Assembly: GCA_049603715.1 (NCBI GenBank)
Contig: JBMYSW010000010.1
Coordinates: 57,477-121,476 of the forward strand
DNA from: Pontibacterium sp049603715
Lineage (GTDB): Bacteria > Pseudomonadota > Gammaproteobacteria > Pseudomonadales > Balneatricaceae
Length of the DNA: 64,000 nucleotides
Direction: 5' to 3'
The notes beneath the pieces are model-generated. The model was given only the letters and a program-made list of their open reading frames with translations. It was not told the DNA's origin and ran no database searches. Both the position numbers and the translations under genes were made by a program. Below are positions 50,151-59,756 of the stretch, one piece after another. Numbering within the stretch: position 1 is the stretch's first letter; every line of letters begins with the position of its first letter.

Positions 50151-52772
50151 TTGTTGAGTCGAAGTATTGAGCGATTAGTTGGAAGGCGAATGGCCATTAG
50201 CGTGGTGGGCTACTTTTTAGCCACTACCGCGGTGTTTTTGCTTGCCTTTGGTGTTATTGGCTATTTTTGGGTAAGCCAAGAGTACACTTCGCTCGAACGA
50301 GATGGCGAATTTTTTGCTAGTGAATACCTCGCTATCGAAAAGCAAGAGCTTGAGTATAAAGTTCGCCAAGCAAAAGAGTACCTCATGGCCGAAAAACAGT
50401 CGGCCGAAAACACCTTACGCGGCGAGCTCCAAGAGCGAGTCAACGAAGCCTACGCCCTCGCCCAAAGCCTGTATGCAACCCATCGCAGTGCCTACAGCGA
50501 TGCTGAAATTCAGCAGATGATCTACGCTGCGCTTAAAAATATGCGTTTTAACGATGGCCGAGGTTATTACTTTATCCTTGATGCCAATGAGCAGCTGTTT
50601 CTTTACCCACCTGATAACAAACGCGAGCAAGTCGCACTGTTTGAGGCCAGCACACCATTGGGCGACAGTATGCTGAGCCAAATGGATAGCCTTTTTGCCG
50701 AAGCCGATGAGGGCTTTATCCGCTACACCTGGTCAGACCCTTACAACTCAGACCTCAATCAAAAGTACAGCTACGTTAAACGCTTTGAGCCTTTTAATTG
50801 GGTGATTGGCACAGGCGATTATTTAGAGCTTTTTGAAGAAGAGCTTAAAAAGAACATCTTTAGCCGTATTTCACAAATGACCTTTGGAGCCAAAAACGAA
50901 GGTTACTTTTTTGTGAACTCCTACACCGGCGATTTGTACGTTACCAATGGCCAATATTACGGTGGTATACGAAATATTTGGGACGTTGAGGACGCGAACG
51001 GCACCAAGGTCGTTCAAGAAAATGCACGCTTGGCCCAAGAAAACCCCGATGGTGCTTTTAGTACCTATGTGTGGCGCAAAAACACCGGTGAAACCGCCGA
51101 AAAAATCTCGTTTATTTTGGGTATGGACGAATGGCAGGTATTTATCGGCACCGGCATTTACACAGATACTTTACTGAGTCGCGTAGCTCAGCACCAAGAT
51201 AAGCGAACCGCTGAATTTAAAAAGGACATAGTGAGTACCTTCAGTGCGCTGTCGTTTACCGTGGTATTAATTGCCGTTTTGTATTCGGTGATGACCCGCA
51301 TGTTGTCGCAAAACTTGCGCGTATTTCAGTCCAATGTGGCCGAGTCAGTCGGTAGTTTAACGCCGCTCAATACTAACGATATTTACTTTAATGAGTTTAA
51401 AGAGGTGGGCGAGAACGTTAACACCATGATCGACGGCTTAAATAAGCAGTCGGACGAGTTGCGTCATCGCGCATTACACGATCACTTAACAGCCTTGCCT
51501 AATCGCCGCTATGTATCCAACCACTTGGATGAAATGCTTGTAAAGGCGGCGCGCCAGCGTCGCAATGGCGCGTTAATGTTTATCGACCTTGACCACTTTA
51601 AAGAGATTAACGATACCTTAGGTCATGGAGCGGGTGATGAGTTACTGCAAAAAGTGTCCGAGCGTTTTTGCCATGTGCTGCGAAAAGAGGATTGTGTTGC
51701 CCGCCTTGGGGGTGATGAATTTACGGTGGTGACGGGCGTACTCAAAAGCCAAGAAGAAGCCGCAGAAATTGCTCAGGAGTTACTCGACCAGCTCAAAAAA
51801 CCCTTTGAGATTCATGCTCACTCGTTTTATGTCACCGCCAGTGTCGGCATTAGCCTGTTTCCACAAGACGGGCGCAGTGTGGATGTGATTTTGCGAAACG
51901 GCGATTCGGCCATGTATCAGGCCAAGCGCAATGGCCGTAATGGCTTTTGTTTTTACGACCCGTCCATGACTGAGGCCGTGTCTAAACGTTTTAACCTGTT
52001 AGACCAGCTAAACGAAGCGCTCAAGTTAAACCAGTTTGAACTCCACTATCAGCCACTTACCGACGCAAGTCTTGGTCGAGTGGTAGGGGCCGAGGCATTG
52101 ATCCGCTGGAATCACCCGCAGCGGGGCATGGTCTCGCCAGACCAGTTTATTCCCTACGCTGAAGAGAACGGTTTGATTAACCCCATTGGCAAATGGGTGA
52201 TCGAAAAAGCGTTAATGGATATGAAGGCTTGGAAGGCCCAAGGGTATGAGCTTGATAAACTATCCATTAACTTCTCGACCCAACAAATTAGCCCAACGGT
52301 TGCCCAAGAAGTGGCGGATATTTTGGCGCGAACCGATACCAACGCCCATCAAATAGAGTTTGAGATTACCGAGAGCGCCTTGATGGAAAACCCAGAGCTG
52401 TCGCGACAAGTACTGGGTCAGCTAAGTGACATGGGCATTGATTTGGCGATTGACGATTTTGGCCAAGGTTATTCGTCGCTAAGTTACTTAAAGCTATTCC
52501 CTATTAGTAAGCTCAAAATTGATCGCGCCTTTATTCGTGACATCGATGTTGATGAAAACGATCGCGCGATTGCACAAGCCATTATCGCCCTAGGCCGAAG
52601 CCTTAAGCTTAATGTGGTGGCAGAAGGGGTAGAGAACCAATCGCAGCTTGAGTTCTTATTGCAAGAAAATTGTCATGTCATGCAGGGATACTTCTTTAGT
52701 AAACCGTTGCCCGAAAAAGACTTTTTAGCCAAGCTAGAAAGCCTGGGGCAAAAAAGCGTCAATGCGCTCTAG
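50151..52772 (+). CDS. Cache-GGDEF-EAL c-di-GMP signalling protein
   Basis: The 873-residue membrane protein has a first helix (about 17-39), a double-Cache-like periplasmic sensor (GRGYYFILDANEQLFLYPPD, then GYFFVNSYTGDLYVTNGQYY), a second helix (about 361-381), a GGDEF domain with intact GGDEF (about 520) and an EAL domain with intact EAL (GAEALIRWNHP, about 647), and DDFG (IDDFGQGYSSL). Both enzymatic motifs being intact, it may make and break c-di-GMP under ligand control. The start is a TTG at 50151; an ATG 13 codons later (50190) is possible. The gene appears monocistronic. Confidence 0.93.
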   Translation: MLSRSIERLVGRRMAISVVGYFLATTAVFLLAFGVIGYFWVSQEYTSLERDGEFFASEYLAIEKQELEYKVRQAKEYLMAEKQSAENTLRGELQERVNEAYALAQSLYATHRSAYSDAEIQQMIYAALKNMRFNDGRGYYFILDANEQLFLYPPDNKREQVALFEASTPLGDSMLSQMDSLFAEADEGFIRYTWSDPYNSDLNQKYSYVKRFEPFNWVIGTGDYLELFEEELKKNIFSRISQMTFGAKNEGYFFVNSYTGDLYVTNGQYYGGIRNIWDVEDANGTKVVQENARLAQENPDGAFSTYVWRKNTGETAEKISFILGMDEWQVFIGTGIYTDTLLSRVAQHQDKRTAEFKKDIVSTFSALSFTVVLIAVLYSVMTRMLSQNLRVFQSNVAESVGSLTPLNTNDIYFNEFKEVGENVNTMIDGLNKQSDELRHRALHDHLTALPNRRYVSNHLDEMLVKAARQRRNGALMFIDLDHFKEINDTLGHGAGDELLQKVSERFCHVLRKEDCVARLGGDEFTVVTGVLKSQEEAAEIAQELLDQLKKPFEIHAHSFYVTASVGISLFPQDGRSVDVILRNGDSAMYQAKRNGRNGFCFYDPSMTEAVSKRFNLLDQLNEALKLNQFELHYQPLTDASLGRVVGAEALIRWNHPQRGMVSPDQFIPYAEENGLINPIGKWVIEKALMDMKAWKAQGYELDKLSINFSTQQISPTVAQEVADILARTDTNAHQIEFEITESALMENPELSRQVLGQLSDMGIDLAIDDFGQGYSSLSYLKLFPISKLKIDRAFIRDIDVDENDRAIAQAIIALGRSLKLNVVAEGVENQSQLEFLLQENCHVMQGYFFSKPLPEKDFLAKLESLGQKSVNAL

Positions 52773-52860
52773 ACAAGCGAGCCATAAGTCTCTAATCTTC
52801 GCGCCCCTTTAAAAATGAACGGGTATTCGCCCGCGATAAATCACCCATTTAGGTACCCCC

Positions 52861-53781
52861 GTGCAAGATATTCTTGATGACATTGTCGCCACGGTTGGTG
52901 CAAGCACCGACCGCGGCAAAGTTGCCGATTACATTCCACAGCTTGCCTGTGTAGACCCCAACCAATTTGCTATTTCGGTCGCCATGAACGACGGTCGCAT
53001 GTTTCATGCTGGCCAAAGTGAACAGCTGTTTTCGATTCAAAGTATTTCGAAGGTGTTCACGTTAACGCTGGCACTGGGGAAAATGGGTGACGATGTTTGG
53101 ACAAGGGTAGGGCGAGAGCCCTCAGGCGACCCTTTCAACTCTATCGTTCAGCTGGAGCACGAACAGGGCCGCCCGCGTAACCCCTTTATTAATGCGGGTG
53201 CCATTGCGATTGCAGACGCGGTATTAATGGGACACCAGCCGAAGGAAGCCTTGGCAGAGATCTTAAGCTTTGTTCGCTTTATTGCCGACGATGACTCCAT
53301 TTGTATCGATGATAAAGTGGCAAGGTCTGAATTGAGTACGGGCGAGCGTAATGCCGCATTGGCTCACTTCATGTCGTCGTTTGGGCGTATCCAAAACCCT
53401 GTGCCGTCGGTATTAGGTACCTACTTTCACCATTGCTCGATTGCGATGAATACCCAGCAGCTTGCCAAAGCGGGGCTGTTTTTGGCGGGTGATGGTGTTA
53501 ATCCAGTAACCGGCGCACAAGTGGTGTCAGCCCGTCGTGCGCGTCGTATTAACTCGTTAATGATGTTATGTGGCCATTACGATGGCTCGGGAGAGTTTGC
53601 GTATCGTGTGGGCTTACCCGGAAAAAGTGGCGTAGGCGGTGGTATTTTGGCGGTGGCTCCCGGCAAAGCATCCATTGCGGTTTGGTCGCCGGGTTTAGAC
53701 GAGGTGGGCAACAGCAAGCTTGGCACCCAGGCGCTAGAGCGCCTCGTACACAAAACCGGATGGTCGGTATTTGGCGCCTAG
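52861..53781 (+). CDS. glsA: Glutaminase
   Basis: The 306-residue beta-lactamase-fold enzyme deamidates glutamine to glutamate and ammonia. The catalytic S61 and K64 are in FSIQSISKVFTLTLAL. Other family marks are GREPSGDPFNSIVQLEHEQG, PRNPFINAGAIAIADAV and GLPGKSGVGGGILAV. It starts with GTG at 52861. It lies alone between the GGDEF-EAL gene and a terminator shared with xylB. The name follows the family (glsA/ybaS/yneH). Confidence 0.95.
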   Translation: MQDILDDIVATVGASTDRGKVADYIPQLACVDPNQFAISVAMNDGRMFHAGQSEQLFSIQSISKVFTLTLALGKMGDDVWTRVGREPSGDPFNSIVQLEHEQGRPRNPFINAGAIAIADAVLMGHQPKEALAEILSFVRFIADDDSICIDDKVARSELSTGERNAALAHFMSSFGRIQNPVPSVLGTYFHHCSIAMNTQQLAKAGLFLAGDGVNPVTGAQVVSARRARRINSLMMLCGHYDGSGEFAYRVGLPGKSGVGGGILAVAPGKASIAVWSPGLDEVGNSKLGTQALERLVHKTGWSVFGA

Positions 53782-53802
53782 TGTGATATGACTCGTTTAG
53801 AA

Positions 53803-53826
53803 GGCCTGCTCTAGAGCAGGTCTTTT
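53803..53826. terminator. Shared terminator of convergent glsA and xylB
   Basis: CCTGCTCTAGAGCAGG is a perfect 16-base palindrome (53805-53820) followed by TCTTTTG on the plus strand and preceded by TTCTAAACG, so AA/TT flanks work on both strands. The xylB stop codon (53811-53813) lies in its centre. Confidence 0.85.
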
Positions 53827-55262
53827 GTTTTTTGGTACAAGGCTTGATAGCGCTGATGTGCGCTGTGATAGCGTGCAACTATATCGGGTTGTGGCTCTAT
53901 TACCTCGGCCACAGGCGGTGGTGCGCAAACCGTTTGCGGTGAAGAGTCGTTTACCGTGAGTAACGCCAAGCGTGCAGCACCAAAGGCTGCGCCATAGTCA
54001 CCGGCAGCAGGGATGGAGACCGGGACGTTGAGCACATTGGCCAAGATGCTTAACCAAGCCCGCGACTGTGCGCCGCCACCAATGGCCGTAACCCCTTGTA
54101 GCTTTGTTCCTGCGGCTTCTAGCGCAAGCTGATTGTCTTTAAGGGCAAAAGCAACACCTTCTAACACTGCTTGGGTGAGTGTCTCTTGGTCGCTGTTATG
54201 GCTCATGCCAAAAAACATACCCTTGGCCATGGCGTTATTATGAGGAGTTCGCTCGCCCGATAAGTAAGGCAAAAAGGTCACATCGCTTGGTTCAGTGATG
54301 TAGGCGGGTAATGCCTGTGTTAGCTCGGCAGCGGGTTTGTCAACGAGCTTGGCATACCAGTTAATGGCATCGGCGGCCGAAAGAATCACACCCATCTGGT
54401 GCCACGTGTTTTCAATGGCATGACAAAAAGTATGTACCGCACTGGCTGCGTTAGGTTGATAAGCCGAAGTGGCTGCAAACAACACACCTGAGGTGCCTAA
54501 GGACACAAACGCGTGGCCTTCTTCTAAAACGCCCATACCTACAGCCGATGCGGCATTGTCGCCACCACCGCCGCCAATCAAAACCTCATGGTTGATACCC
54601 CATTGCTGGGCAATCTCTTTTTTTAGCACTCCACTTGTGTGGTTGCCTTCCACTAGGGTAGGCATTTGGGCGAGTGTCATGCCGCTGGCTTCGAGCAATT
54701 CGTTAGACCAGCATCGGTTGGCTACGTCTAACCATGCGGTGCCCGATGCGTCTGATACGTCGGTGGCGTAGTCGCCCGAAAGCCAAAAACGCAAATAGTC
54801 TTTCGGCAAAAGTACCTTGGCAACACGGGCAAAGGCCTCGGTTTCATGGGTTTTTAGCCACATGAGTTTAGGTGCGGTAAAGCCGGGAAAAACAATATTG
54901 CCTGATATATCTCGAAAGGAAGGGTGCTCGTCTAGCTGTTTGGCCTCAAGGTGGGCACGGGTGTCGTTCCACAAAATTGCAGGGCGAATAACCTCGCCGT
55001 TTTTATCTAATAAGGTGGCACCGTGCATTTGCCCTGAAAACGAAATTGCCTTGAGCTGGCCAAAGGCGTCAGGGGCATTTTTACGAAGGGTATCAATGGC
55101 TTGCTTTGCTGCGTTGACCCAATCTTCGGGCGATTGTTCGCTCCAATTGGGGTGGGGGCGTTGCACAGTAAGGGCACCGTGGCCCGATGCAATGATACTT
55201 TGTTGCGCGTCAATTAATATCGCTTTGACGCCTGATGTGCCAAGGTCGATGCCTAAAAACAT
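53811..55262 (-). CDS. xylB: Xylulokinase
   Basis: The 483-residue FGGY-family kinase phosphorylates D-xylulose. It opens MFLGIDLGTSGVKAILIDAQ, with LSEQSP-like NWSEQSPEDWVNAAKQAIDT, the substrate region ISFSGQMHGATLLDKNGEVI and RPAILWNDTRAHLEAKQLDE, and the ATPase motif GGGGGDNAASAVGMGVLEEG. It is divergent from the polyol transport operon with 296 bases between, and supplies the second step after D-xylulose is made by the dehydrogenase of that operon. No xylose isomerase is present, which speaks for a polyol, not xylose, as source. Confidence 0.95.
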   Translation of the reverse strand: MFLGIDLGTSGVKAILIDAQQSIIASGHGALTVQRPHPNWSEQSPEDWVNAAKQAIDTLRKNAPDAFGQLKAISFSGQMHGATLLDKNGEVIRPAILWNDTRAHLEAKQLDEHPSFRDISGNIVFPGFTAPKLMWLKTHETEAFARVAKVLLPKDYLRFWLSGDYATDVSDASGTAWLDVANRCWSNELLEASGMTLAQMPTLVEGNHTSGVLKKEIAQQWGINHEVLIGGGGGDNAASAVGMGVLEEGHAFVSLGTSGVLFAATSAYQPNAASAVHTFCHAIENTWHQMGVILSAADAINWYAKLVDKPAAELTQALPAYITEPSDVTFLPYLSGERTPHNNAMAKGMFFGMSHNSDQETLTQAVLEGVAFALKDNQLALEAAGTKLQGVTAIGGGAQSRAWLSILANVLNVPVSIPAAGDYGAAFGAARLALLTVNDSSPQTVCAPPPVAEVIEPQPDIVARYHSAHQRYQALYQKTKDLL

Positions 55263-55558
55263 AAGAAACTCCTGAAATGATATTTTTGAACGGTGGTTGA
55301 CGCGCTCAAAAATTAAACTATTCTTTTTATTGGATGATGTTTTCTAACACTTTAATGCGCTGATTTCTAAACTTTGATGTTTAGTATGCATAAAAGTACA
55401 AGAGTTTGTTATTAGCGTATAAATAGTGTGCAGAATAAGTTGGTACTCTCTTTTACGTCGATCACGAACTGGGAACAAGGATAGCTAAGTCGCGCAATGT
55501 GCATAAAGCTATCACTCAGACGATCACAACCATAAAAATAATAGATTTGGAGTCACTC
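55263..55558. promoter_or_regulatory. Divergent xylB / polyol operon control region
   Basis: TTCTAACACTTTAATG (55342-55357) and TTCTAAACTTTGATG (55365-55379) are near-identical direct repeats, start to start 23 bases, close to two helical turns. That spacing suits AraC-type activators, and an AraC gene follows the operon. No coding frame is supported. A -10-like TATAAA is near 55420 on the plus strand. Confidence 0.55.
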
Positions 55559-56872
55559 ATGAAATTCAATCGTCTAATGACAGGCGCCGCTGGTGCGTTG
55601 GTTCTAAGCTCTGCAATTTCTGCTCAAGCTCAAACTGAGTTGGTTATCGCGACTGTTAACAACGGTCACATGATCGAAATGCAAAAGTTGTCTAAGCACT
55701 TTGAAACAGCTAATCCAGACATTTCATTAAAGTGGGTAACGCTTGAAGAGAACGTTCTACGTCAGCGTGTAACAACTGACATCGCAACAAAAGGTGGTCA
55801 ATTCGATATTATGACCATCGGTATGTACGAAGCGCCTATCTGGGGTGAAAAGGGCTGGCTTAAGCCACTTTCTTTCAGTGCTTCTTACGACCTAGACGAC
55901 GTACTACCATCTATCCGTAACGGTCTTTCTGCAAACGGCAATCTATACGCTGCACCTTTCTACGGCGAAAGCTCAATGCTTATGTACCGTTCTGACCTCG
56001 TAGAAAAAGCAGGTATGAGCATTCCTATGCAGCCAACGTGGGACCACGTGGCGAAGGTTATCGAAAAGATCCATAACCCTGATGAAGGTGTTTACGGCAT
56101 CTGTCTACGCGGTAAGCCAGGTTGGGGCGACAACATGGCGTTCCTATCGACCTTGGTTAACACCTACGGCGGCCAATGGTTTGGTATGGACTGGAAGCCA
56201 ACCATCGACTCTAAAGAGTGGAACGATGCGATTAGCTTCTATGTTGACCTACTCACTAAGTACGGCCCTCCAGGTTCTGCTAACAACAGCTTTAACGAAA
56301 TCCTAGCGCTTTACAACGAAGGCAAGTGTGGTATGTGGATCGATGCGACTATCGCAGCGTCTTTCATCACCGATCCTGCTCAGTCTAAAGTGGCGGACGA
56401 CGTGAAGTTTGCTCAAGCGCCAATCAAAGTAACCGAAAAGGGTGCTAACTGGTTGTGGGCTTGGTCTTTGGCAGTACCAGAATCGTCTAAAAACGCTGAA
56501 GCTGCACAGAAGTTCATCGAGTGGTCTACTTCTAAAGACTACGTAAAACTAGTTGCTGAAAACCTAGGTTGGGGCAAAGTGCCAACAGGTACTCGTACCT
56601 CTACTTACCTAACACCTGAGTTTAAAGCTGCTGCTAAGTTTGCTGATGCCGAGTTGGCCGCTATCCAAAGTGCTAACCCTAACGACAGCACACTTAACCC
56701 TTCACCATACGTAGGTGTTCAGTTCGCTGCTATCCCTGAGTTCCAAGCGATTGGTATCGCAGTGGGTCAGCAAATGAGCTCTGCACTTGCAGGTCGTGTT
56801 TCTGTCAAAAAAGCACTAGAAGCGGGTCAGCGTTCTGCCGATCGCGAAATGCGTAAAGCGCGTTACTACTAA
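55559..56872 (+). CDS. Polyol ABC transporter substrate-binding protein
   Basis: The 437-residue protein binds sugar alcohols in the periplasm. I use ATG at 55559, preceded by TTTGGAGTCACTC; the signal peptide MKFNRLMTGAAGALVLSSAI is cleaved near AQA. It belongs to the MtlE/SmoE mannitol-sorbitol group (DIATKGGQFDIMTIGMYEAP, WGEKGWLKPLSFSASYDLDD, NEGKCGMWIDATIAASFITD). Codon choice suggests high expression. It heads an operon with two permeases, an ATPase and a polyol dehydrogenase. A stem-loop follows it. Confidence 0.93.
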   Translation: MKFNRLMTGAAGALVLSSAISAQAQTELVIATVNNGHMIEMQKLSKHFETANPDISLKWVTLEENVLRQRVTTDIATKGGQFDIMTIGMYEAPIWGEKGWLKPLSFSASYDLDDVLPSIRNGLSANGNLYAAPFYGESSMLMYRSDLVEKAGMSIPMQPTWDHVAKVIEKIHNPDEGVYGICLRGKPGWGDNMAFLSTLVNTYGGQWFGMDWKPTIDSKEWNDAISFYVDLLTKYGPPGSANNSFNEILALYNEGKCGMWIDATIAASFITDPAQSKVADDVKFAQAPIKVTEKGANWLWAWSLAVPESSKNAEAAQKFIEWSTSKDYVKLVAENLGWGKVPTGTRTSTYLTPEFKAAAKFADAELAAIQSANPNDSTLNPSPYVGVQFAAIPEFQAIGIAVGQQMSSALAGRVSVKKALEAGQRSADREMRKARYY

Positions 56873-56906
56873 GTAACAGCTGAATCGACTTTTAGGTTCT
56901 GATCTG

Positions 56907-56930
56907 AGGGCCGGCTTTGCTGGCCCTTTC
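56907..56930 (+). terminator. Stem-loop after the polyol-binding protein, likely attenuator
   Basis: AGGGCC (56907-56912) pairs with GGCCCT (56922-56927) around a short inner GGC-GCT pairing, then TTC. Located between the binding protein and the first permease, it would lower permease output. The same layout is seen after urtA. Confidence 0.75.
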
Positions 56931-56971
56931 TCCATATAAATATACCTATACTCCGTCCTAGTGAGGGGTAG

Positions 56972-57874
56972 GTGTATCTATTGATGGTATTTTTTATGTC
57001 CTCAACCAACACTCATAGCCGTGCACTGCCTCGCTTATTAATGAGCCCTGCAGTCATTATGTTGCTACTTTGGATGATCGTGCCTTTGGCCATGACCATC
57101 TACTTTTCATCCATCTATTACAACCTTATGCAGCCAGACGTTTCGGGCTTTGCAGGCTGGATGAACTATGAATTCTTTATTACCAATCCAGCATTTACAG
57201 ATGCGGTATGGAACACCCTGTTGCTTTTGGTATCGGTGGTTGTGATTACTGTAGTACTCGGCTTGGCGTTGGCGCTTTTAATCAACGACCCCATTCCTGG
57301 CCGTGGCATTGTCCGTGTGTTGCTCATTTCACCTTTCTTTGTGATGCCAACGGTAAACGCGCTTTTGTGGAAACACATGATGATGAACCCGATTTACGGT
57401 GTTTTGGCGCAGGTTTGGACCTTCTTTGGTCTAGAGCCAATCGATTGGTTAACTGATTTCCCGCTGGGCTCCATCATCATTATGGTGAGCTGGCAGTGGT
57501 TACCGTTTGCTTGTTTGATTTTTATTACTGCACTTCAGTCTATGGACCGCGAGCAACTTGAAGCGGCCGATATGGATGGTGCGAATTACTTTCAAAAATT
57601 CCGTTTCTTATACCTGCCTCACATGGCGCGCTCAATTTCTGTCGTGATCATGATTGAGGTGATCTTCTTACTCAGTATTTTTGCCGAAATTTACACCACA
57701 ACAGCCGGTGGCCCAGGTACCGAAAGTACGAACTTTGCGTTCCTAATCTTTACCGAAGCGCTACTTAACTTTGACGTAGGTGTGGCTTCAGCGGGTGCCT
57801 TGTTTGCCATTATTTTGGCCAACATCGTGGCGATCTTCTTGATCCGCATGGTCGGTAAAAACTTGGAGAACTAA
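56972..57874 (+). CDS. Polyol ABC transporter permease (MtlF-like)
   Basis: The protein has six membrane helices and the EAA loop (EAADMDGANYFQKFRFLYLP) of MalF-type permeases. It resembles MtlF/SmoF: LPRLLMSPAVIMLLLWMIVP, LAMTIYFSSIYYNLMQPDVS, TVNALLWKHMMMNPIYGVLA. GTG at 56972 is the far start; the ATG at 56996 (MSSTNTHSRALPRLL) is equally likely, as no site is clean. It overlaps the next permease by one base. Confidence 0.92.
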   Translation: MYLLMVFFMSSTNTHSRALPRLLMSPAVIMLLLWMIVPLAMTIYFSSIYYNLMQPDVSGFAGWMNYEFFITNPAFTDAVWNTLLLLVSVVVITVVLGLALALLINDPIPGRGIVRVLLISPFFVMPTVNALLWKHMMMNPIYGVLAQVWTFFGLEPIDWLTDFPLGSIIIMVSWQWLPFACLIFITALQSMDREQLEAADMDGANYFQKFRFLYLPHMARSISVVIMIEVIFLLSIFAEIYTTTAGGPGTESTNFAFLIFTEALLNFDVGVASAGALFAIILANIVAIFLIRMVGKNLEN

Positions 57875-58710
57875 TGATGAAAAACAAAAAACCTTATTGG
57901 ACTCCAGCGCTGATTACTCGAACCATCGTGGCATGGGTAGTGGCACTCTTAATCTTCTTCCCACTGTTTTTTATGGCGGTTACCGCGTTTAAAACAGAGT
58001 TACAGGCGATTTCTGTACCTTCGATTTGGTTCTTTACACCAACGCTTGAGAACTTTGCCGAGGTGCAAGAACGCAGTAACTACCTGCTTTACGCTTACAA
58101 CTCCATCGTCACCAGTGTGGTTTCTACGGTGATTGGTCTAGCGATCGCGGCACCTGCGGCCTACAGCATGGCGTTTAACCCAACACGTCAAACCAAAAAC
58201 ATTTTGATGTGGATGCTATCGACCAAAATGATGCCAGCGGTGGGTGCTTTGGTACCTATCTATGTTATCTGTCAAAGCATGGGGTTGCTGGATACCAAGT
58301 TTGCCTTGATCGTGATTTTTACGCTGATGAACCTGCCAATTATGGTGTGGATGCTTTACTCCTACTTTAAAGACATCCCCAGCGAAATCTTAGAAGCCTG
58401 TCGTATGGACGGCGCCACCGTGTGGCAAGAGTTCCGTCATGTATTGCTGCCGCTCGGTATGGGTGGTTTGGCTTCAACCGGTTTGCTTTGCCTTGTGTTG
58501 TCTTGGAACGAAGCTTTCTGGTCACTTAATTTAACCTCAGCTGATGCTGGCACCCTAGCCACTCTTGTGGCGTCTTACTCAAGCCCTGAAGGCTTGTTCT
58601 GGGCGAAGTTATCTGCCGCATCGTTAATCGCTATCGCACCAATCGTTGTATTTGGTTGGTTCTGTCAAAAGCAGCTGGTTCAGGGCCTGACTTTCGGCGC
58701 TGTGAAGTAA
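57874..58710 (+). CDS. Polyol ABC transporter permease (MtlG-like)
   Basis: The 278-residue MalG-type permease has six helices and an EAA loop (EILEACRMDGATVWQEFRHV). Other marks are FFPLFFMAVTAFKTELQAIS, AAPAAYSMAFNPTRQTKNIL and MMPAVGALVPIYVICQSMGL. Two ATG codons lie in a row at the start, overlapping the previous gene's stop. It pairs with the preceding permease. Confidence 0.93.
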   Translation: MMKNKKPYWTPALITRTIVAWVVALLIFFPLFFMAVTAFKTELQAISVPSIWFFTPTLENFAEVQERSNYLLYAYNSIVTSVVSTVIGLAIAAPAAYSMAFNPTRQTKNILMWMLSTKMMPAVGALVPIYVICQSMGLLDTKFALIVIFTLMNLPIMVWMLYSYFKDIPSEILEACRMDGATVWQEFRHVLLPLGMGGLASTGLLCLVLSWNEAFWSLNLTSADAGTLATLVASYSSPEGLFWAKLSAASLIAIAPIVVFGWFCQKQLVQGLTFGAVK

Positions 58711-58729
58711 AGAATTTGGAGTTATTGAT

Positions 58730-59746
58730 ATGTCATTTTTAGATTTACAAGGCGTTGAGAAGTACTACGACGATTTTCACGCAATCAAGGGTATCGACCT
58801 GTCGATTGAAAAGGGCGAGTTTATTGTATTTGTTGGCCCGTCCGGCTGTGGTAAGTCGACGCTACTTCGCATGATTGCTGGCCTTGAAGACATTAACGGC
58901 GGTAACTTGGTATTGGACGGTCGTGATATTACAGACTTGCCATCATCAAAGCGTGACTTGGCCATGGTGTTCCAATCGTACGCGCTTTACCCGCACATGA
59001 CCGTTGCTGACAACATGTCATTTGCGCTGCGCTTAGCGAAAGAAGACCCAAAAGTTATTGATGAAAAAATCAAAACTGCGGCGGCTAAATTGAACCTTAC
59101 TCAGTACCTAGATCGCTTGCCTAAAGATCTTTCTGGTGGTCAGCGTCAGCGTGTGGCAATTGGCCGTTCGATTGTACGCTCACCTAAGGTGTTCTTGTTT
59201 GACGAGCCGTTGTCTAACTTGGATGCGGCGCTGCGTGGCCAAACCCGTGTTGAGATCGCTCACCTTCACCGTGAACTAGGTGCCACCACCATTTACGTAA
59301 CCCACGACCAAGTTGAGGCGATGACCTTGGCCGACCGTGTGGTTGTATTGCAAGGCGGTATTATCGAGCAAGTAGGTACGCCACTTGAGCTTTACGATAC
59401 GCCAACCAACAAGTTTGTGGCCCAATTTATTGGTATGCCGCAAATGAATATTCTGCCAAAAGCCGCGTTTGGCACAGGCCCTGAGGCGGCAGTAGAGGTG
59501 GGTATTCGTCCTGAACACCTAGTGATTGCAGAAGGCAACTCTGGCGCGATTAAAGGTGACGTTGAAATGGTGGAATCGTTGGGTAACGAGACCCTGATTC
59601 ACGTTAATGTGAATGGCAACTCGGAAACTCAAATTATCGTTCGCCAATACGACCGCTGTTCTCTGCGTCCTGGTGACCAAGTGAGTGTTGATTGGGAAGC
59701 AGACCAAGTCCACTTCTTTGACGCGCAAACCAACGCGATTCGATAG
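58730..59746 (+). CDS. Polyol ABC transporter ATPase (MtlK/UgpC-like)
   Basis: The 338-residue ATPase of the MalK group has Walker A (GPSGCGKSTLLRM), signature (LSGGQRQRVAIG), Walker B (VFLFDEP) and a C-terminal regulatory OB-like domain (VEVGIRPEHLVIAEGNSGAI). Ribosome site TTTGGAGTTATTGAT precedes ATG. It completes the importer, with the dehydrogenase 10 bases later. Confidence 0.95.
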   Translation: MSFLDLQGVEKYYDDFHAIKGIDLSIEKGEFIVFVGPSGCGKSTLLRMIAGLEDINGGNLVLDGRDITDLPSSKRDLAMVFQSYALYPHMTVADNMSFALRLAKEDPKVIDEKIKTAAAKLNLTQYLDRLPKDLSGGQRQRVAIGRSIVRSPKVFLFDEPLSNLDAALRGQTRVEIAHLHRELGATTIYVTHDQVEAMTLADRVVVLQGGIIEQVGTPLELYDTPTNKFVAQFIGMPQMNILPKAAFGTGPEAAVEVGIRPEHLVIAEGNSGAIKGDVEMVESLGNETLIHVNVNGNSETQIIVRQYDRCSLRPGDQVSVDWEADQVHFFDAQTNAIR

Positions 59747-59756
59747 GTAAAAAGCT

